Both the position numbers and the translations under genes were made by a program. Of a stretch of DNA of 64,000 bases, positions 1-11,804 are shown piece by piece. The DNA lies in the NCBI GenBank assembly GCA_015179045.1, contig WHUZ01000042.1, positions 372,001-436,000 of the forward strand. The letters are read 5' to 3'. Each line of letters starts with the position of its first letter. Position 1 is the stretch's first letter. This DNA is from Kalaharituber pfeilii (taxonomy: Eukaryota > Ascomycota > Pezizomycetes > Pezizales > Pezizaceae). The notes under the pieces were generated by a model. It was not told the DNA's origin. It saw only the letters and a list, made by a program, of their open reading frames with translations, and did not search any database.

Positions 1-189
1 CCATAGTGAACTGAACTCTCTGATGAAATAACTCCCTCAGCAGACAGGCTCAAACTGGTGTTGCTATTAGTATTTGCATGAGCTGGTCTGCCTGAAAGGT
101 CCCCGAGGCGGTTTCTGGCCTGCCAAGCCAGGCCACCGATCAGGCCAGGCAGGCGGCCTGATCGGCGGTCTGGCCAGTTGGGAACACTG
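1..189 (-). repeat. GGCC-rich palindromic repeat, partial (hAT-like ends)
   Basis: The right end is the motif TTGGGAACACTG. The stretch is the reverse complement of 20,097-20,280, including a shared non-palindromic part (AGAGAGTTCAGTTCACTATG in that copy). The interior is made of GGCC/CAGGCC words able to form hairpins. Other copies lie near 9.9, 16.0, 17.3, 24.8 and 41.1 kb. The left end lies outside the window. Confidence 0.6.
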
Positions 190-233
190 GGCGGTATGCA
201 AGTAATGATAATTTTTTTTTTAAAAAAAAAATT
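190..233 (+). mobile_element. Truncated LINE-A-type 3' tail insert
   Basis: Directly abutting the GGCC repeat is GGCGGTATGCAAGTAATGAT followed by a T-run and an A-run. This is the distal half of the LINE-A hairpin plus its AGTAATGATA tail. No target duplication is evident. Confidence 0.5.
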
Positions 234-936
234 AATTCTTATGTTTACTGTTACTGTCTGCTTGCCACTGCCACTTGCTAGAAAGCATGCTTGTCAAGTT
301 CTTGTTCTACCCATCGCTGTAATGTATTTTACCAACAAGTTGCATGTCCACATAAATGTCATATTGTTCCATGTGCATAGGTATATTATTTCACGTGTTC
401 TTCTGGGCTGGCCTGAGGGCCTCGAGATTTAGGACTCATAAGGTGGATGGGTAAGGATGCTGGTGGTGTGCAATGGAGGAGGAAACAACAATGCACGTCT
501 GGGTGCAAGGTATGGAAGAGAAGGTGGCCAGGGGGCGGTAATTAATAAAATAAATAAATAATAAGTCGTCGCATGTCCCTGGTTTTCGCTTGATATGAGT
601 CACTTGCACTTATTCGGGTAGTATCTTAAACATCTTAGGCTTTAGATGAATTCTTTCCTTCTCTAATGGAGCCTCTAACCCCGTCCACCAGGGCAAGTCC
701 TGATGAGGATACGTTCCCGTCACATTATACGGCTGAATTACGTAAGGTTCCACTGAAGCATAGAGACTATTCCATTGTTACTTCTTTACGTACATGAGGA
801 CGAACAAGATAACTATCTCAAGGGCAAGGACACAAAGATTAGGAAAATAAGAAGCGATGTACTGGAGTGTTGGGAGCCAGACTGCCAGTGTCTTCGTTTC
901 AATTATTTGATAAGCTTGAGATCCAGCCCAATCTCA
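234..936. other. No gene recognised
   Basis: AT-rich sequence downstream of the Hsp70-like gene on the minus strand. No coding stretch shows recognisable similarity. It includes the likely 3' untranslated and terminator region of that gene. Confidence 0.4.
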
Positions 937-3642
937 TTATCCCAATTCTTGAATATATCCCCATCCTGGATGTGCATTCGGAGCGTTCCGTGGATAGAAG
1001 AATACCTCAACGTCGTCCTCGGGATCGGTGCCTCTAGTGGATGGTGCTTCATGGTCCCATAGCTTTTTGTCATTACCACATGCCTTTCCCCCGACCAGAG
1101 ATGTGAAGGTCAACTCTGCCGACTCTAATTTCACACGAATGGAGGCAGGAATGTCCCAAAAATCAAGACCTATCACGGCTCGCCTCTTATTGAAGCACCT
1201 TCGTGGGGCTTCATTGAGGTCGGTCTTGTATGTGAGGAGTTTGCGCACACCTGACGGAGAGTGAGCTTGTGGTATAAGACGATCGTCTGGTAATACATAC
1301 TTGGATGTTCCTTATCCATGGGGGCCGTGTCTTCCGCACTAACATAGATTTCTTCGTCAAAAATTAGATGCTCTCTTTGCACCTCCTCGATAATTGGACA
1401 GCGGCGGTGGAAGTCGACAGAGATGCCGACACCTTGGCGCATGTTCTCTCCCTTTTGGCCGGTCAGCTGCTGGAAACAGGAAGTAAGTCGTGGTTTACGC
1501 ACCTTTCGAATGAACCACTCCATACGATCTCTACACATCGGAATCCCAAAAAAGGGGTCCATGACTAGCTTGTTGGCCGGGTGGAAACCGAAACGGAACG
1601 CCTCTGCTACACTAATACCGTAGCTGTACCGAGCTTTGCGGCTGTTCACAATGCCCCTCCAGGAGGTCTCGCCGGAAAGATGCATCTGGACACCGTGGTT
1701 GACAGCGCCAATAACGATGGCGAGGGCTCTGGTGAATGGTCACCAGTCAGTCATATTCATGTCATGAATTCGAAGTTGCCGTGTTGCATTAGTTGTATAA
1801 ATCAATCGTAGAGGTCATGCTTACGGGGCCAAAGGCCTGATTAATTTGATTTCTGTGCCGTCCTTGTTACGTACGTTGGCCTTAAGCCAATTTGCCAGAT
1901 ACGTTGAAGAACCGAATCCTCCGACCAAGATGATTCCCTTGACATAACTATCAGTCCACAAAGCCACACTCACGACATAGGAAGCCCACGAACGTACATT
2001 CACATTCTTTCTACTCGCCTCCTGCGCCGCTATGACCTGCTTCTGCACCGCTTCCGCAATTTTGGTAAACGTAGGCTCAAAAATTCCCTTTATCTCCTTC
2101 GTCGTGAACGTAATTTTCCTTTTCCGCACACCCTTTTCGGGGCTATCAGGGACGCCTGGTAGTGCGCACATCACAACATCATCAGCATCATCGTCGTCGT
2201 CATCATCAGCATCATCATCATCATCATCATCACGATCGGGGTTAAATTTGGGCTTGATTTCTGTCTCGAAATCCTTGCGCATCACTTGGAGGTCCTCATC
2301 ATCCATTTGGTCGAAGGCACTAGTGGGGTTGAGGTGGTCAATAGGAGGAGCTCCAATCCTAGGCATGCTGAGATGACTTACTCCTTCCCGATTCGGTGTT
2401 TCACCAGGGTTTCGAATTCTCGATTGAGGAGTGTGGAGCCATAGAGGCCCCCAGTGCCTACAGCACACTCGTCAACTCGAAGGGGCTTGGTGGAGGTGAC
2501 TTGGTAAGAGATCAAATCCTGTGGAAGTACGTTGGTCGATAATGTTTATGCTTTTTACAGTTGAGGGATTAAATAGGAAACATACCACAGTTCCGCCACC
2601 ACAATCCACTATCACGTAGACGTCACCGACCTTTCAATGTTTGTGGAGTGAGCATCACAGTCCCTCCAGTGGCAGATATCTCCGATGGCCAAACACACCT
2701 TCAAAGACCCCTTCATTTCATCCAAGTCGGTGAGGCAGTGTACAGCCGCGGCCTCCGGTTCGGAAATCATATAAATGTGCTTCTCCGAAATGCCTGCATC
2801 TATCGCAGCCTGTTTGGTCATCTCCTTTCCCTTATCATCCCAAATCTGTCAGGACATCAGCAATCAATCCCTCCCCAAAGCCATCATAGTCCCTCACCGC
2901 CGGCACCGTCAGGCAGCATTTTATTTGCACTCCCTCATCACTCCCTAAGTCATCCCTCAACGCGGGATATGCCTCCGATAATCTCTCTTTTCCATATTTA
3001 TACAACTCCCGCAAATAATCCGCCGCCAAATCAGCCGGCTTCTTTCCCTCCGGAATCGCCCGGATTGTTGTCCGGAGGTTGGCGAGGTCAGCTTTGTTCC
3101 CTTCAGAGTACCCTGTGAGTCCCTTTGTTTCGAGCCGGTTGAGGAGTTCTGCAGAAGTCGTATAGTTGCCCTCATTCAGGAGAAGCTTGAACCATTCGAG
3201 GCGATTGGTGGTGCTTTTCAGATGGCCCCAATCGCAGGTACCCTTACTAGTATAGCTAAGGGTGGTCGGGACTTTGTCCGACGATTGGCTCTATAAAAGT
3301 GAGTTGGGGAGGAATCAGGTGGAGGAAAGGTAGGGGGAGGGGGAAGAAAGCGCACCTGGTTAGGCCAATCGCGAATATGATGCGTTTTCCCACTCTCTGT
3401 ATTGTGCTGGAATGCTCATAGATCAATAACTAGCTCTTACCATCAAGGAGGAAGACGGGAGTGCCTAATACCCAAGCTAGAGCAGAGAATGTGGTTCCAA
3501 AATCAATCGCCATGATCAGTGCGTTCTGAGGAAGTTTCCCAGTTGGAACTGTAGAAGTATTCCCCCCTAGGCCAGCCTTGTTACTTGCCTTGTCATTTGC
3601 CTTGAATGCTGCGGCTCTACGCTTCGATTTCTTTGAAGGCAT
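937..3642 (-). CDS. Hsp70-like (HSPA12-type) ATPase, nine exons
   Basis: Model exons (minus strand): 3642-3441, 3396-3356, 3290-2898, 2845-2699, 2630-2586, 2518-2382, 2319-1825, 1728-1301 and 1250-937. They give about 733 residues. All eight introns are 44-96 nt, start with GT and end with AG, and restore one continuous frame. Seen in order: phosphate-loop DFGTT (about residue 47), LTVPAIW (about 209), SEPEAAA (about 240), DCGGGT (about 270) and LVGGFG (about 455). These are the nucleotide-binding motifs of the actin/Hsp70 fold in the order found in fungal Hsp70-like and animal HSPA12 proteins, which bind ATP but lack a classical substrate-binding half. An acidic run (about residues 352-370) coded by GAT/GAC repeats sits between the ATPase lobes and is unusual. 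The start ATG was chosen because it precedes a basic tail and the first ATPase strand. The last exon's end is the least certain part. Client and cellular role cannot be inferred. Confidence 0.85.
2175..2240 (-). repeat. Trinucleotide (GAT/GAC) repeat coding an Asp run
   Basis: Near-perfect CAT/CGT triplets on the plus strand encode about 16 Asp with two Ala inside exon 7 of the Hsp70-like gene. Such runs are prone to length variation. Confidence 0.8.
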
Positions 3643-4097
3643 GATGCGGATGTCTGTAATAGTAGTAGCTTTGAACGGGTAATAATAACCAGTCCCATGA
3701 AATAGTTTCTTTGGTGAAAGTGAGTTGGAGGCCGGTGTCATAAATAGACAGGCCGCCACAAGCTCTGAGGCATGTAAATTAAAATATTATTTGGGGGGGG
3801 GCGTTTGCTTGAGCATGATACGAGAGCAGAAATGTAACATGTTGCACAAAATGCAACTACTTGTTCATGTAAGTAAGTCTGTGGCGCAATATGCACACAG
3901 AGCTAACCTTCAATCCACCCAAGAGCGAACACATGCTGTTATGGAGATCAACACAGCCTGCTCCAATTAACCCTGCAACGCCCAACCGTGGTTTACTTTT
4001 TGTTTGACTCTTTGGAAAGAATTTCCACACTAAACAGATACTCCCCTTAAAGAAAACAAGTTAGGCACAAACCCAAATGTTCCCATACTCTTGGTTT
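3643..4097. promoter_or_regulatory. Divergent intergenic region between two host genes
   Basis: The Hsp70-like gene reads left from 3642 and the next gene reads right from about 4.4 kb, so promoters of both probably lie here. I see no clear TATA box or other defined site. Confidence 0.35.
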
Positions 4098-4280
4098 CGA
4101 TTGCTTTTTCGATTGCTGTTTCTATGGCCGTTTCTGTTATTTCAATTGCTGTTTCCATGGCCAACTACATTGCTGATTCTATGGCCGTTTCGATTGCTGA
4201 TTCTATGGCCAATTCGATTGCTGATTCTATGGCCAATTCGATTGCTGATTCTATGGCCGTTTCGATTGCTGTTTCGAGAG
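4098..4280. repeat. 24-bp minisatellite
   Basis: Tandem units close to GATTGCTGATTCTATGGCCR plus four bases, about seven copies, alternating GATT/GTTT and CCGTTT/CCAATT variants. The array lies in the divergent upstream region just before the gene at 4.4 kb. Because the unit is a multiple of three the array stays open in several frames, which is not evidence of coding. Confidence 0.85.
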
Positions 4281-4417
4281 CACGACGCTGGGTTAGCTGT
4301 TATCACGCCAGAAATCCGGGTCATCAGCGTTAAGCCTACCTCCACGCCGCTACAATACAGCGATCAATATACGCATGAGGAAGCTCAGGCAAGAATGCCC
4401 ACATCTCTGACATCCAA

Positions 4418-5801
4418 GTGTCAATCTCGGCTGACATCAGGGTGCTACCTACTGTTTTCCAGCGCCAGCGAGATGGCTCTCCAGAGTTATCGCCGCTATT
4501 AGAGGGTCATGCAGACGATACTGATGTCCTCAAAGCAGATGTCGATCAGCTCAAGACACGGCTAGAAAACGTCCTTCACATGCTGGACCAATTTGAGAGA
4601 TTCAAATTCCCAGACAAGGAAAATACCCAATACCAGCACTTGTCAAACAAGAACCTCTCGCGATTACAGGAGGTAAAAGCCACTCTCAAGGGTCTAAACA
4701 ACCATATCACACGGGTCTACACGCTCCAGCAAGACACGTTCCATCTCTTCTCTGACTTAAAGGCGAAGAACGAAAGGATCTCAGAGCTGACGAGGGAAAT
4801 TCTGCGCTTGGGCGATACCCGTCCAGATGCGAGTCGGGACGACTATTATTTTGCGACAAAGTTTGCCGGAGTATTTCGGGCGGTGGAGGAATGGGTATAT
4901 TTGACATTCCTGCATGCAGATCATGGGCAACAGATACAGGAGCAACAGATACAGGAAGAGGTCGTGAACTTGTTGCATAAAACGGCGGGGGCGGGATGGC
5001 AGCCATGGTTGGAGGAGGAGCATATCCTCCTGTTTACCGGAGTGATTACTGAGATGCTTGTAAGCAAGGTGATGGAACTCCCCATTCTCGGGATGAACAA
5101 TCCTTATGTTGCGCTGCTCAAGCCGACTATTGAGAAGTCGTTCGTTGAAAGTATACATCAATTGGAACCCGTAATGCGCGCCCCAACCTCAAAGGCTTAC
5201 TCTATTCACAGATACCGAAGAAGACACCAAATGGCGTGCCACCACCATCGATATCCTGACCCGCTCTCCACTATTCTGGGAAAACTTCAAGCCAATCGCA
5301 CATGACCTCGCCAGCGATCTCCTCACAAAGTTCGCCCTGTTCACGAAAAAAGCTACTGCTGCCCGTACAAAGAAACTTGCAGCCCTGATTACACAAGGCG
5401 GGGAGGTTGCGATGGAGTGCCAAAGGGAGCCATCACAGTTCCAATTCAAGAGGTTTCCCCCAGGATCAAAATGTATTGCGGAGATGGTCTCGGATGCAAG
5501 GAGTATAGTTAGTGATGAAACGTTGAAGGGGGAGGAGGGTAAGTGGCTGGTTGCCATGACAGTGGCGCCGGCTGTGGTGCGAGTCACGTATCGGTCGGGG
5601 AAGGAGGTGGTCGTGGTGAAGGCGAAGGTGGTGCTCGAGGAACTGTCCCAGGAGGTGAATGGTGACGAAGGGAGCAGTGGACAGGAAGGGAGAAGTGAGA
5701 AGGAAGAGAGCAGTGACGACGAATGCAGCAGTGGGGGGGAAGGGAGTAGTAGTGAGGACGGAACAGTGGAGGACATGACTGATGAGGATCAAGATGTGTG
5801 A
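4418..5801 (+). CDS. Two-exon protein of unknown function, acidic C terminus
   Basis: I do not recognise the family. An open frame from 4418 to 5150 is joined over a 61-nt intron (5151-5211, GTATAC...TTCACAG, branch GCTTACTC) to 5212-5801, giving one continuous frame of at least 440 residues. The first half is helical, with heptad-like Leu/Glu patterns suggesting a coiled coil. The middle has hydrophobic segments around LLHKTAGAGW. The last 60 residues are a Gly/Ser/Glu/Asp-rich tail such as SSDDECSSGGEGSS. The N terminus is unresolved: no ATG lies in frame upstream of the conserved part, and TTTTCCAG at 4462 looks like a 3' splice site, so a small upstream exon is likely. It lies head-to-head with the Hsp70-like gene. 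Nothing in the sequence shows a function. Confidence 0.6.
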
Positions 5802-6629
5802 CCTTTATCGATATTTTTGTTGGGCAGAAGGATGTTTGTTTCCATGTTTAGTTCCTCGGGAGCAAGATTTGGTCATCAATTGTGTGAGTGAGGATGGACC
5901 ATGCCTTGACACCGTTCGTCTTGCTAACTTGTTTAACATACCAGTACTGTGGAGGAAACTAGAATTTTTTTTTTTTTTCTTTTTTCCATGCACGATTTGT
6001 GTCAACAACTGGTGTCGAATTGTGCTCTACACGAGAGCTGGCGCGACTCCGCCATGATACTACATCGGTGTATGGAAACCTGAATGGGACTCAATAGTCA
6101 AGATTTACCATTGTAACTCAATTCCTTTGAGTTCGTCCATCGAAGAAATCGCTCACAAATTAGTATTCAGGGGGCAAACAGCGTGGTCAACTATATAACA
6201 CTGTTTGCGTATAAATTCCGCTATGGCCTGTACTGTAATGAGAAATACAAATATTTCCTCTAACCTGTCCTTTGATGAATGACCCATCTATACGAGTTTG
6301 CCGCCTATCAAAGAGTCAACGGAGCGATGTTACAGAAAGCCACATGCCGTGTTATACCGTAGTCTAGTTAGTTTTGCCAGGTCATTTTGTCCCTCTTCGT
6401 ATGGGCCTTATAATTTGCTTGGATCTTGCAGACCCAAATCTCTATTGACGCCTCTCCTTATACGATGAGCTTATCGGCTGTCAATCTGCGTGGTTGTTAG
6501 TCCACACATCTGCGCACCACGGAGTAATAACCCCGATGTATCAAGCGACAAATCTCTCCGCTTCCTAAGTAGTATATCACCTATCTCTTTGCAGACAGCA
6601 TGTAAACACACGCACCGACCGCGGTACAA
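5802..6629. other. No gene recognised
   Basis: Downstream of the preceding gene. Contains a T-run near 5,965-5,980 and AT-rich sequence. No coding similarity seen. Confidence 0.4.
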
Positions 6630-6690
6630 GATTTTTTTTTTTTTGGTCACATAACTCCGCATACAAGCTACCCCTGTAGGAGCCAGTACG
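6630..6690 (-). mobile_element. Degenerate LINE-C-type 3' tail
   Basis: On the plus strand a T-run is followed by GGTCACATAACTCCGCATAC, the complement of the LINE-C tail GCGGGGTTATGTGA. The rest of the hairpin (CTACCCCTGTAGGAG) is diverged. No target duplication noted. Confidence 0.5.
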
Positions 6691-6810
6691 CCAATTTTCG
6701 TTCCTGAATGTGAGAAATAAAGTATGATATTCCCACTGAAATCCTGGGAGCATCACGGATAAAGATCGCTGTCATCGCCCGCATGTGGCAAACGCATAGC
6801 CCCAATCGGG

Positions 6811-6928
6811 GTGGGCTAGCGTCAGGCCCCCGATCCAAACTCCCCCTTATTCAGAGTGGGCTAGCGTCAGGCCCCCGATCCAAACTCCAAACCTTTTTCG
6901 GAGTGGGCTAGCCTCAGGCCACCAACTC
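6811..6928. repeat. Three tandem copies of a ~45-bp unit
   Basis: GTGGGCTAGCGTCAGGCCCC recurs at about 6,811 and 6,858, with a diverged third copy (GTGGGCTAGCCTCAGGCCAC) at about 6,902. Function unknown. Confidence 0.8.
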
Positions 6929-8506
6929 ACTATAATGGGGGATGTAGACTGTCGTCACTGCCGAAGGGGACATTACGTATGCAGCTATGCATGTTTTGAA
7001 GCAAGGCTGTACCACCCCAGTCGTTCGCGCTTTTCTCAATTCAGCAAATGATGCAATGGGGATAGTTATACAATGTAAAAAACCCAGCAACGGACATGAT
7101 AGCTGACAGCCTGTAACCGACTATTATTTTCACGCACCGCTCAGTATACATTCCATTGTGGAACCTGATATGGTCATTGGGCAAGCAACAGTAGATGATT
7201 CTTAAATTACATTCTATTGCCTTACAGGCCTAGACAACCCATAACAACAGTATGCTCCAACTTATCTTTTGCCCATTCCGTTGCAGCCCAGATGACATCT
7301 TCTGTCTCAAGTATTTCGAGCTGCTCTATCACGCTTGCCAGGAATTTTCCACCTTTGGCAAACTCGTCATGAGGCTAGGGGATGGGTGAGAAAACTAGCA
7401 GGGTATACTGGGGAGGAAGGGGCTCAGAAGCAGGAGGTTCATGCAGATAGCGAAGATAAAGGGGTAGGAGTGCAGATGGGAGGAGGAGGAGAGGAGGAGG
7501 GGACCTTCATATGTATGATAGGCAGATACGATGTATTGTTGCCACAGGGGAAGAGGAGCTTGCGAAGACCTCTTGGGGGGTGGCAGGGAGGGAGATCGGG
7601 AATTGTTGAGGTGGCTGAGATGGATGAGGCATGAGTGAGTAATTGAGGAAACCAGGGTGCGTCAGGACAATATTTGTCAGAGTGGCATCTTTGTTATTTC
7701 CTTTGATTTATCTCTAATCATGGCTAGTAAACTGGTGTACGAGTAATGGTATTTGAAAAAAAAAAAAAGGAAAGGAAAATAACATTACAAAGACCTTCGA
7801 AACCAGTGGAAAGAGCTGTTTCGTGCGAAAACTGAACTGTGAGTTTCCACCCGCAAAAATTGGAACTGTCCAACGGAGGTGAATAGTCATGTATCATTTC
7901 GCTTGCTGCAGCAAACTGCATCACACTTTTGCATCACATGACATCGACATTGCATTGGACCACTAATATGGCAAAACTCAACCCTCATGATATCCTGACG
8001 CCAGACCTATTATTGGCAATTGGAATAAAAATAACAGAGTACATGCTGTCATTTTACAATCAAACTCCTATGCGGATATCAGCATCTGCAAGGAAATGCA
8101 TATCTACAGGAGGTCTATTTTTCAGCAAACCTGCAGTGTCTTTTGGAAGGCCCACTTTGCTCATAGTTCTGACACTATGGGTAGGCTGATTGAGTGCTAT
8201 AGCAGAAGGATAGACAGTGATAGTTGGCCATGTAATGCGTGATGATCGTGATAACAGTACAGTAGTAGCTTGAGACTCGCAATGCAATAGCTGCGATTGA
8301 CAAGTTTGACATGGTGGTAATGGGATCTTTTTTTTTTTTTTTTTTTTTTTTTTTTGGTGCACAATAAGAATTTAGCAAACAAACGTTCAAGTTGCCGGGG
8401 GGTTTCTTGGCGCTGCATATCTGTAGGTATGTACGTAGTCAAATTGTAAGCAAGCAAACACTTCTTCAGTTCCAATTGCACCTACTGTAATACGTGGTAT
8501 CCCGTC
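6929..8506. other. No gene recognised
   Basis: Includes a purine-rich open stretch at 7,335-7,634 that resembles no known protein and an A- and T-run pair near 7,760 and 8,330. Nothing here is strong enough to call a gene. Confidence 0.4.
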
Positions 8507-8702
8507 TTGGCCATTCATACCGGGAAGAAGCAGAAAAACCGGAGAAAGGTTCAGGGAAACCAGGGGAGTCCGAGCAGCCAGCAGCAGTACATTGAGAAGG
8601 GTTTGATAGTAGTTCAGACTCAGAAGATTATGAATTCACTGACGATGAGAAGGATGAGTTCGATTAAGACCCGTTTCAACTTCCAATATTATCTAGAGGA
8701 GA
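8507..8702 (+). pseudogene. Possible degraded C-terminal coding fragment
   Basis: A basic stretch (KKQKNRRKVQGNQ) is followed, after an apparent frameshift, by an acidic Ser/Asp tail (SDSEDYEFTDDEKDEFD) ending in TAA. The arrangement is common in C-terminal ends of fungal DDE transposases, but no catalytic motif remains. Identity is a guess. Confidence 0.25.
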
Positions 8703-9029
8703 CTTATCAAGACATCTTGGCATTACTGTATAAACAATTCTACTTTTGGCTACTTATTCTCCGTTTTTGGTTAGACCTGCATATACTATACTATTTCTGG
8801 CAATCACTAAGACCAGGCAGAATGCACCCTTTCTACCAAAATTCTATCAGTTAATCCCTAAAAACACCATCATAAAAAATTAGATAACTCGACATTGCTT
8901 TAGAAAATTGTTCTTTGTAGTCCAATCTATCATTTTGTGAAGTAAGAATAATTTTATTTCACTTGCGTTTCAAGGTGTTGAAACTGATGTATGGTTTGCT
9001 CCGTCTCAAGATGTCTCCAACCATGACCT

Positions 9030-9130
9030 CTAGTGTTCGCAAGTGGCCAGGACAAGGTTCCGAATGGTCTGGGCCGTCCAGACCACCCATGCCGCCCAGG
9101 CTGGTCCAGGCCATTCAGGGGGCAGCCCTC
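9030..9130. repeat. GGCC-rich palindromic repeat
   Basis: Words such as CCGTCCAGACCACC and CAGGCTGGTCCAGGCCATTC match the composition of the GGCC palindromic family. The ends are not resolved. Confidence 0.5.
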
Positions 9131-9216
9131 AGGTTATTTGGAACGCGGTTTGAATTTAAAGGTTTCTATGCTCGCACAGCTATCTGCACTTTTTTACTGA
9201 GTAGCGCTTTTTGCAG

Positions 9217-9554
9217 TGTGGTGGTAACCACAGTACCGATGGAAAGAATAAGGCAAAACGCGGGGCTTAGCGGTACTTATCGGTAAGGCCATATGATGAT
9301 ACATACATAGGATGAGGAAGCGAGTTACATATAAGAAGCGAGATGTGGATGTATAGGCTCAGTTGGAAGGTGAAGGTGGTCTATAAATTGTATGTAGATA
9401 GGACTGTATGGGCGAGAAGACACGCACAGAGAAGACAATTGAAGACCCTTTCTGTGACATTTGACTATTGAGACCGCCCTTGAGACTTCGTTCCGCCAGC
9501 TCTAGATACTGGTACCCCGTGCGAAACAGTGGATGCTGTTGAGCCTTCATCACA
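9217..9554 (+). mobile_element. Solo LTR-like repeat, copy 1
   Basis: Begins TGTGGTGGTAACCAC and ends CTTCATCACA (TG...CA). It is homologous along most of its length to 31,056-31,459. No internal retrotransposon coding lies beside it, so it is read as a solo LTR. I see no matching flanking duplication for this copy. Confidence 0.55.
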
Positions 9555-9892
9555 ACGGTACCAGAGATATTCTTGATGACGATTCCTTCAGTGTGCCTTC
9601 TTACTCTCACAGTGCAGTCAGTTCAAGTTTTGATCTTGCAGCGACGATTCCCTGCAGTCAACCTGATGCCGAAATCGAGTCTTCTGGAGTTTGGGCTACA
9701 AAAGTCCTGTACGATGAAGTTGGATTTTACCATATGGTGAAGCTGCGCATGATAGCGGAAAGCTATACTGGGAGTGCAAGCTGTGCAAGCCATGTGCAAG
9801 CGAAATACTGTTCGTTAGAGAGTGAGAGATAGGTAGAAGCTAGAGTACGTTCTGTACATATAACTACTATATATTTTAGCTCACGACTGCAA

Positions 9893-10013
9893 CACGATTG
9901 GCCTGAACCGACCTGGACCGGCCTCAATGGGCTGAATGGCCTGGACCGGCCCAAAGTGGACCCCATGGCCGCCCTAGATTTCTATGGTCTGGCCGGCCCG
10001 TTGGGAACACTGA
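9893..10013 (+). repeat. GGCC-rich palindromic repeat ending TTGGGAACACTG
   Basis: CCTGGACCGGCCTCAATGGG and related words fill the interior. The right terminus TTGGGAACACTG is identical to those at 189 and 24,822. The left end is not clear. Confidence 0.6.
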
Positions 10014-10059
10014 GATTCGGAAGTAAAAAACCACTTAAGCGCTAGATGCTCGTCCTGGA

Positions 10060-10262
10060 CTGTTGGCGCGGTGGGGAATCCTGGCATTTCACGTGCTATG
10101 GTGGGTGAAGGCCGGAGGGGGGTAACTACTAAAAGGGGAAGGGGTACCGGGAAGGGAAGGGTATTTCTTGAGGGGAGAAGTGGGGGGGGGGGGGGGCCTC
10201 AGAAGATATCATCATCGTTACAAGGTTGAAGGAAGTCAGATCAATAGACCTCGATCATTTCC
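10060..10262 (-). mobile_element. LINE-C 3' untranslated fragment (insert-free copy)
   Basis: The reverse complement aligns with 15,040-15,206 plus 15,446-15,475. It runs across the position where the 15-kb copy carries a 228-bp insert, so it serves as an empty site. It contains a G-homopolymer and no coding potential. Confidence 0.65.
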
Positions 10263-11159
10263 AGCTGCTGGCTCCTTCTTCAAGTTCCCACTAGTCCACT
10301 TTCCTCCTCTACAATGCCTACCTTCTAGATCAAATTATTAACCTCTGGCCAATAAAAGTAGCACTTACGTGATCCAATGTCACTTCTTCCCTATCCGCAA
10401 TTATCTCTTCAGCTGAATCCACAACTTCAGCTACTTCAATATTGACTGTGTGGGAGTCTTCAGTTCTAACACTACTTTCTATCCATATAATAGCTGTCGG
10501 AACATTACATCCGTTGCCACCTGTTGCTATTATTATTGTTCTCTGTTATTGTGTCGTTCCACTCATGCATTTAACCTCGCTATTGGATTATGTATGAATA
10601 CGCCACAACGCCAGCTTTTATGTGGCTTACGCCACGGCGTTCTCTTTGCAAGCCAAGCATCCCGTGCCTTTCTCACCTTTCCTGATATGATACCTTCCCT
10701 GATAATTTCCTATTCAGTCATGGTTCACAAGTCACGTTATGCTATGCTTTCTCATGTATATAAACCTGCTGTTCTTGCGACTCTACGTTCAATAGACTCA
10801 ACGGTATCTCTATGCTTCTATAGCCCTCACCGTGACAAAGCAGCCCTCGCAGACCCTCCCGCTCGTATAATAGCAACTCCAATAGTGTCTCCCCCCCTCA
10901 GATATCAGAGAAATCTGCTAAATGGTCCTCGAATGCAAGAAGAGAAGGTCAAATATCTGCGATCTAACCGTCAGTTAAAGCACATGATCCTTGCAGGTAC
11001 TCGGGCTCTCCAATATGACAAGTCCAATTGCGATGTAAATCCGCGAAATGGGCCAGCAGAAATTTTATTCATCCAACAATGAATATATCCAATAATCTAC
11101 ACCGACCCAAGCCAGGACCGGCACCCTTCATCCAATATGGCAGGTTTGACTCTCTAGTG
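10263..11159. other. No gene recognised
   Basis: An open stretch on the plus strand (10,450-11,082) has Cys/Tyr-rich, non-protein-like composition and matches no family I know. It may be the antisense of a decayed element. Confidence 0.3.
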
Positions 11160-11260
11160 AGCCCTGCCATGGCGAACAGCTGCAAGCGGGGTTTTTTTTT
11201 TAATATTATTACTCACATGCCGCCCTGTAGGCAATAGTGAGATTAGGTACATGAGAAATA
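11160..11260 (-). mobile_element. LINE-B-type hairpin abutting a LINE-A-type tail
   Basis: CCCTGCCATGGCGAACAGCT, plus-strand oriented, is followed directly by a T-run and then ATTATTACTCACATGCCGCC, the complement of the LINE-A tail. The two tail types lie back to back, suggesting one inserted into the A-run region of the other. Confidence 0.6.
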
Positions 11261-11354
11261 TGAAGAGTAGAAAATGAAAGATAAGAAATGATGAAAATTG
11301 TTCCCTCCTGTCCCAACGTTTAGCGTTCCACCTAGTCCCTCAGTGCTATGAGTC

Positions 11355-11746
11355 GATTGCTTTTTTTTTGTCGCCCTGTGGGCTACGGCGATTTAGTAAC
11401 ATATGAGATAGGTGGTGAAATACAATAAAGGTGAAATAAAATGAAATGAAATATCGTAAAGCAGGAATAATAAGGATTCTGTCCCCGTCCCATCCCCGTG
11501 GCGTATCGAGCCTTTACGTCACCGTTCCATCCAATCCAACAGGGCCCCAAGCGGGTCTGGATCCCCTTCGTCCCCTTTCGGTGGTCTGAACAGCGCGTCC
11601 CTGCCCCCGGGCCATTTCGTCTTCCAAACCCTGCATCTGTCTAGTACGTGGGCTGTTGTCTCCTCCTCCTCCTCAGTCGATCGCAAGCGGGGATACGTGA
11701 TATAAAATTTTTTGACTATCTTCATTATATATCCCTTGGAAAACAT
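11355..11746 (-). mobile_element. LINE-A, 5'-truncated 3' end
   Basis: The coding end reads HVLDRCRVWKTKWPGG and stops at 11,519. It matches the C-terminal CCHC region of the LINE-A copy at 20.8-22.4 kb. The ~150-nt 3' UTR ends in the hairpin arm TCGCCGTAGCCCACAGGGCG plus a short A-run (plus-strand T-run at 11,361). Heavily 5'-truncated. Confidence 0.75.
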
Positions 11747-11804
11747 AGAAACAATATATAAAGTAGCTATAGAATGAATTAATAAACTTTAATATCTTAT
11801 TGAG

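Noticed and set aside
4077..4502. Repetitive hydrophobic frame over the 24-bp minisatellite
   Set aside because: The array unit is a multiple of three, so frames stay open without coding.
7335..7634. Purine-rich open stretch
   Set aside because: Gly/Glu-rich low-complexity translation, no splice partners, no known family.
10450..11082. Long open stretch on the plus strand (210 codons)
   Set aside because: Composition is not protein-like and no motif or homologue is recognisable; may be antisense of a decayed element.
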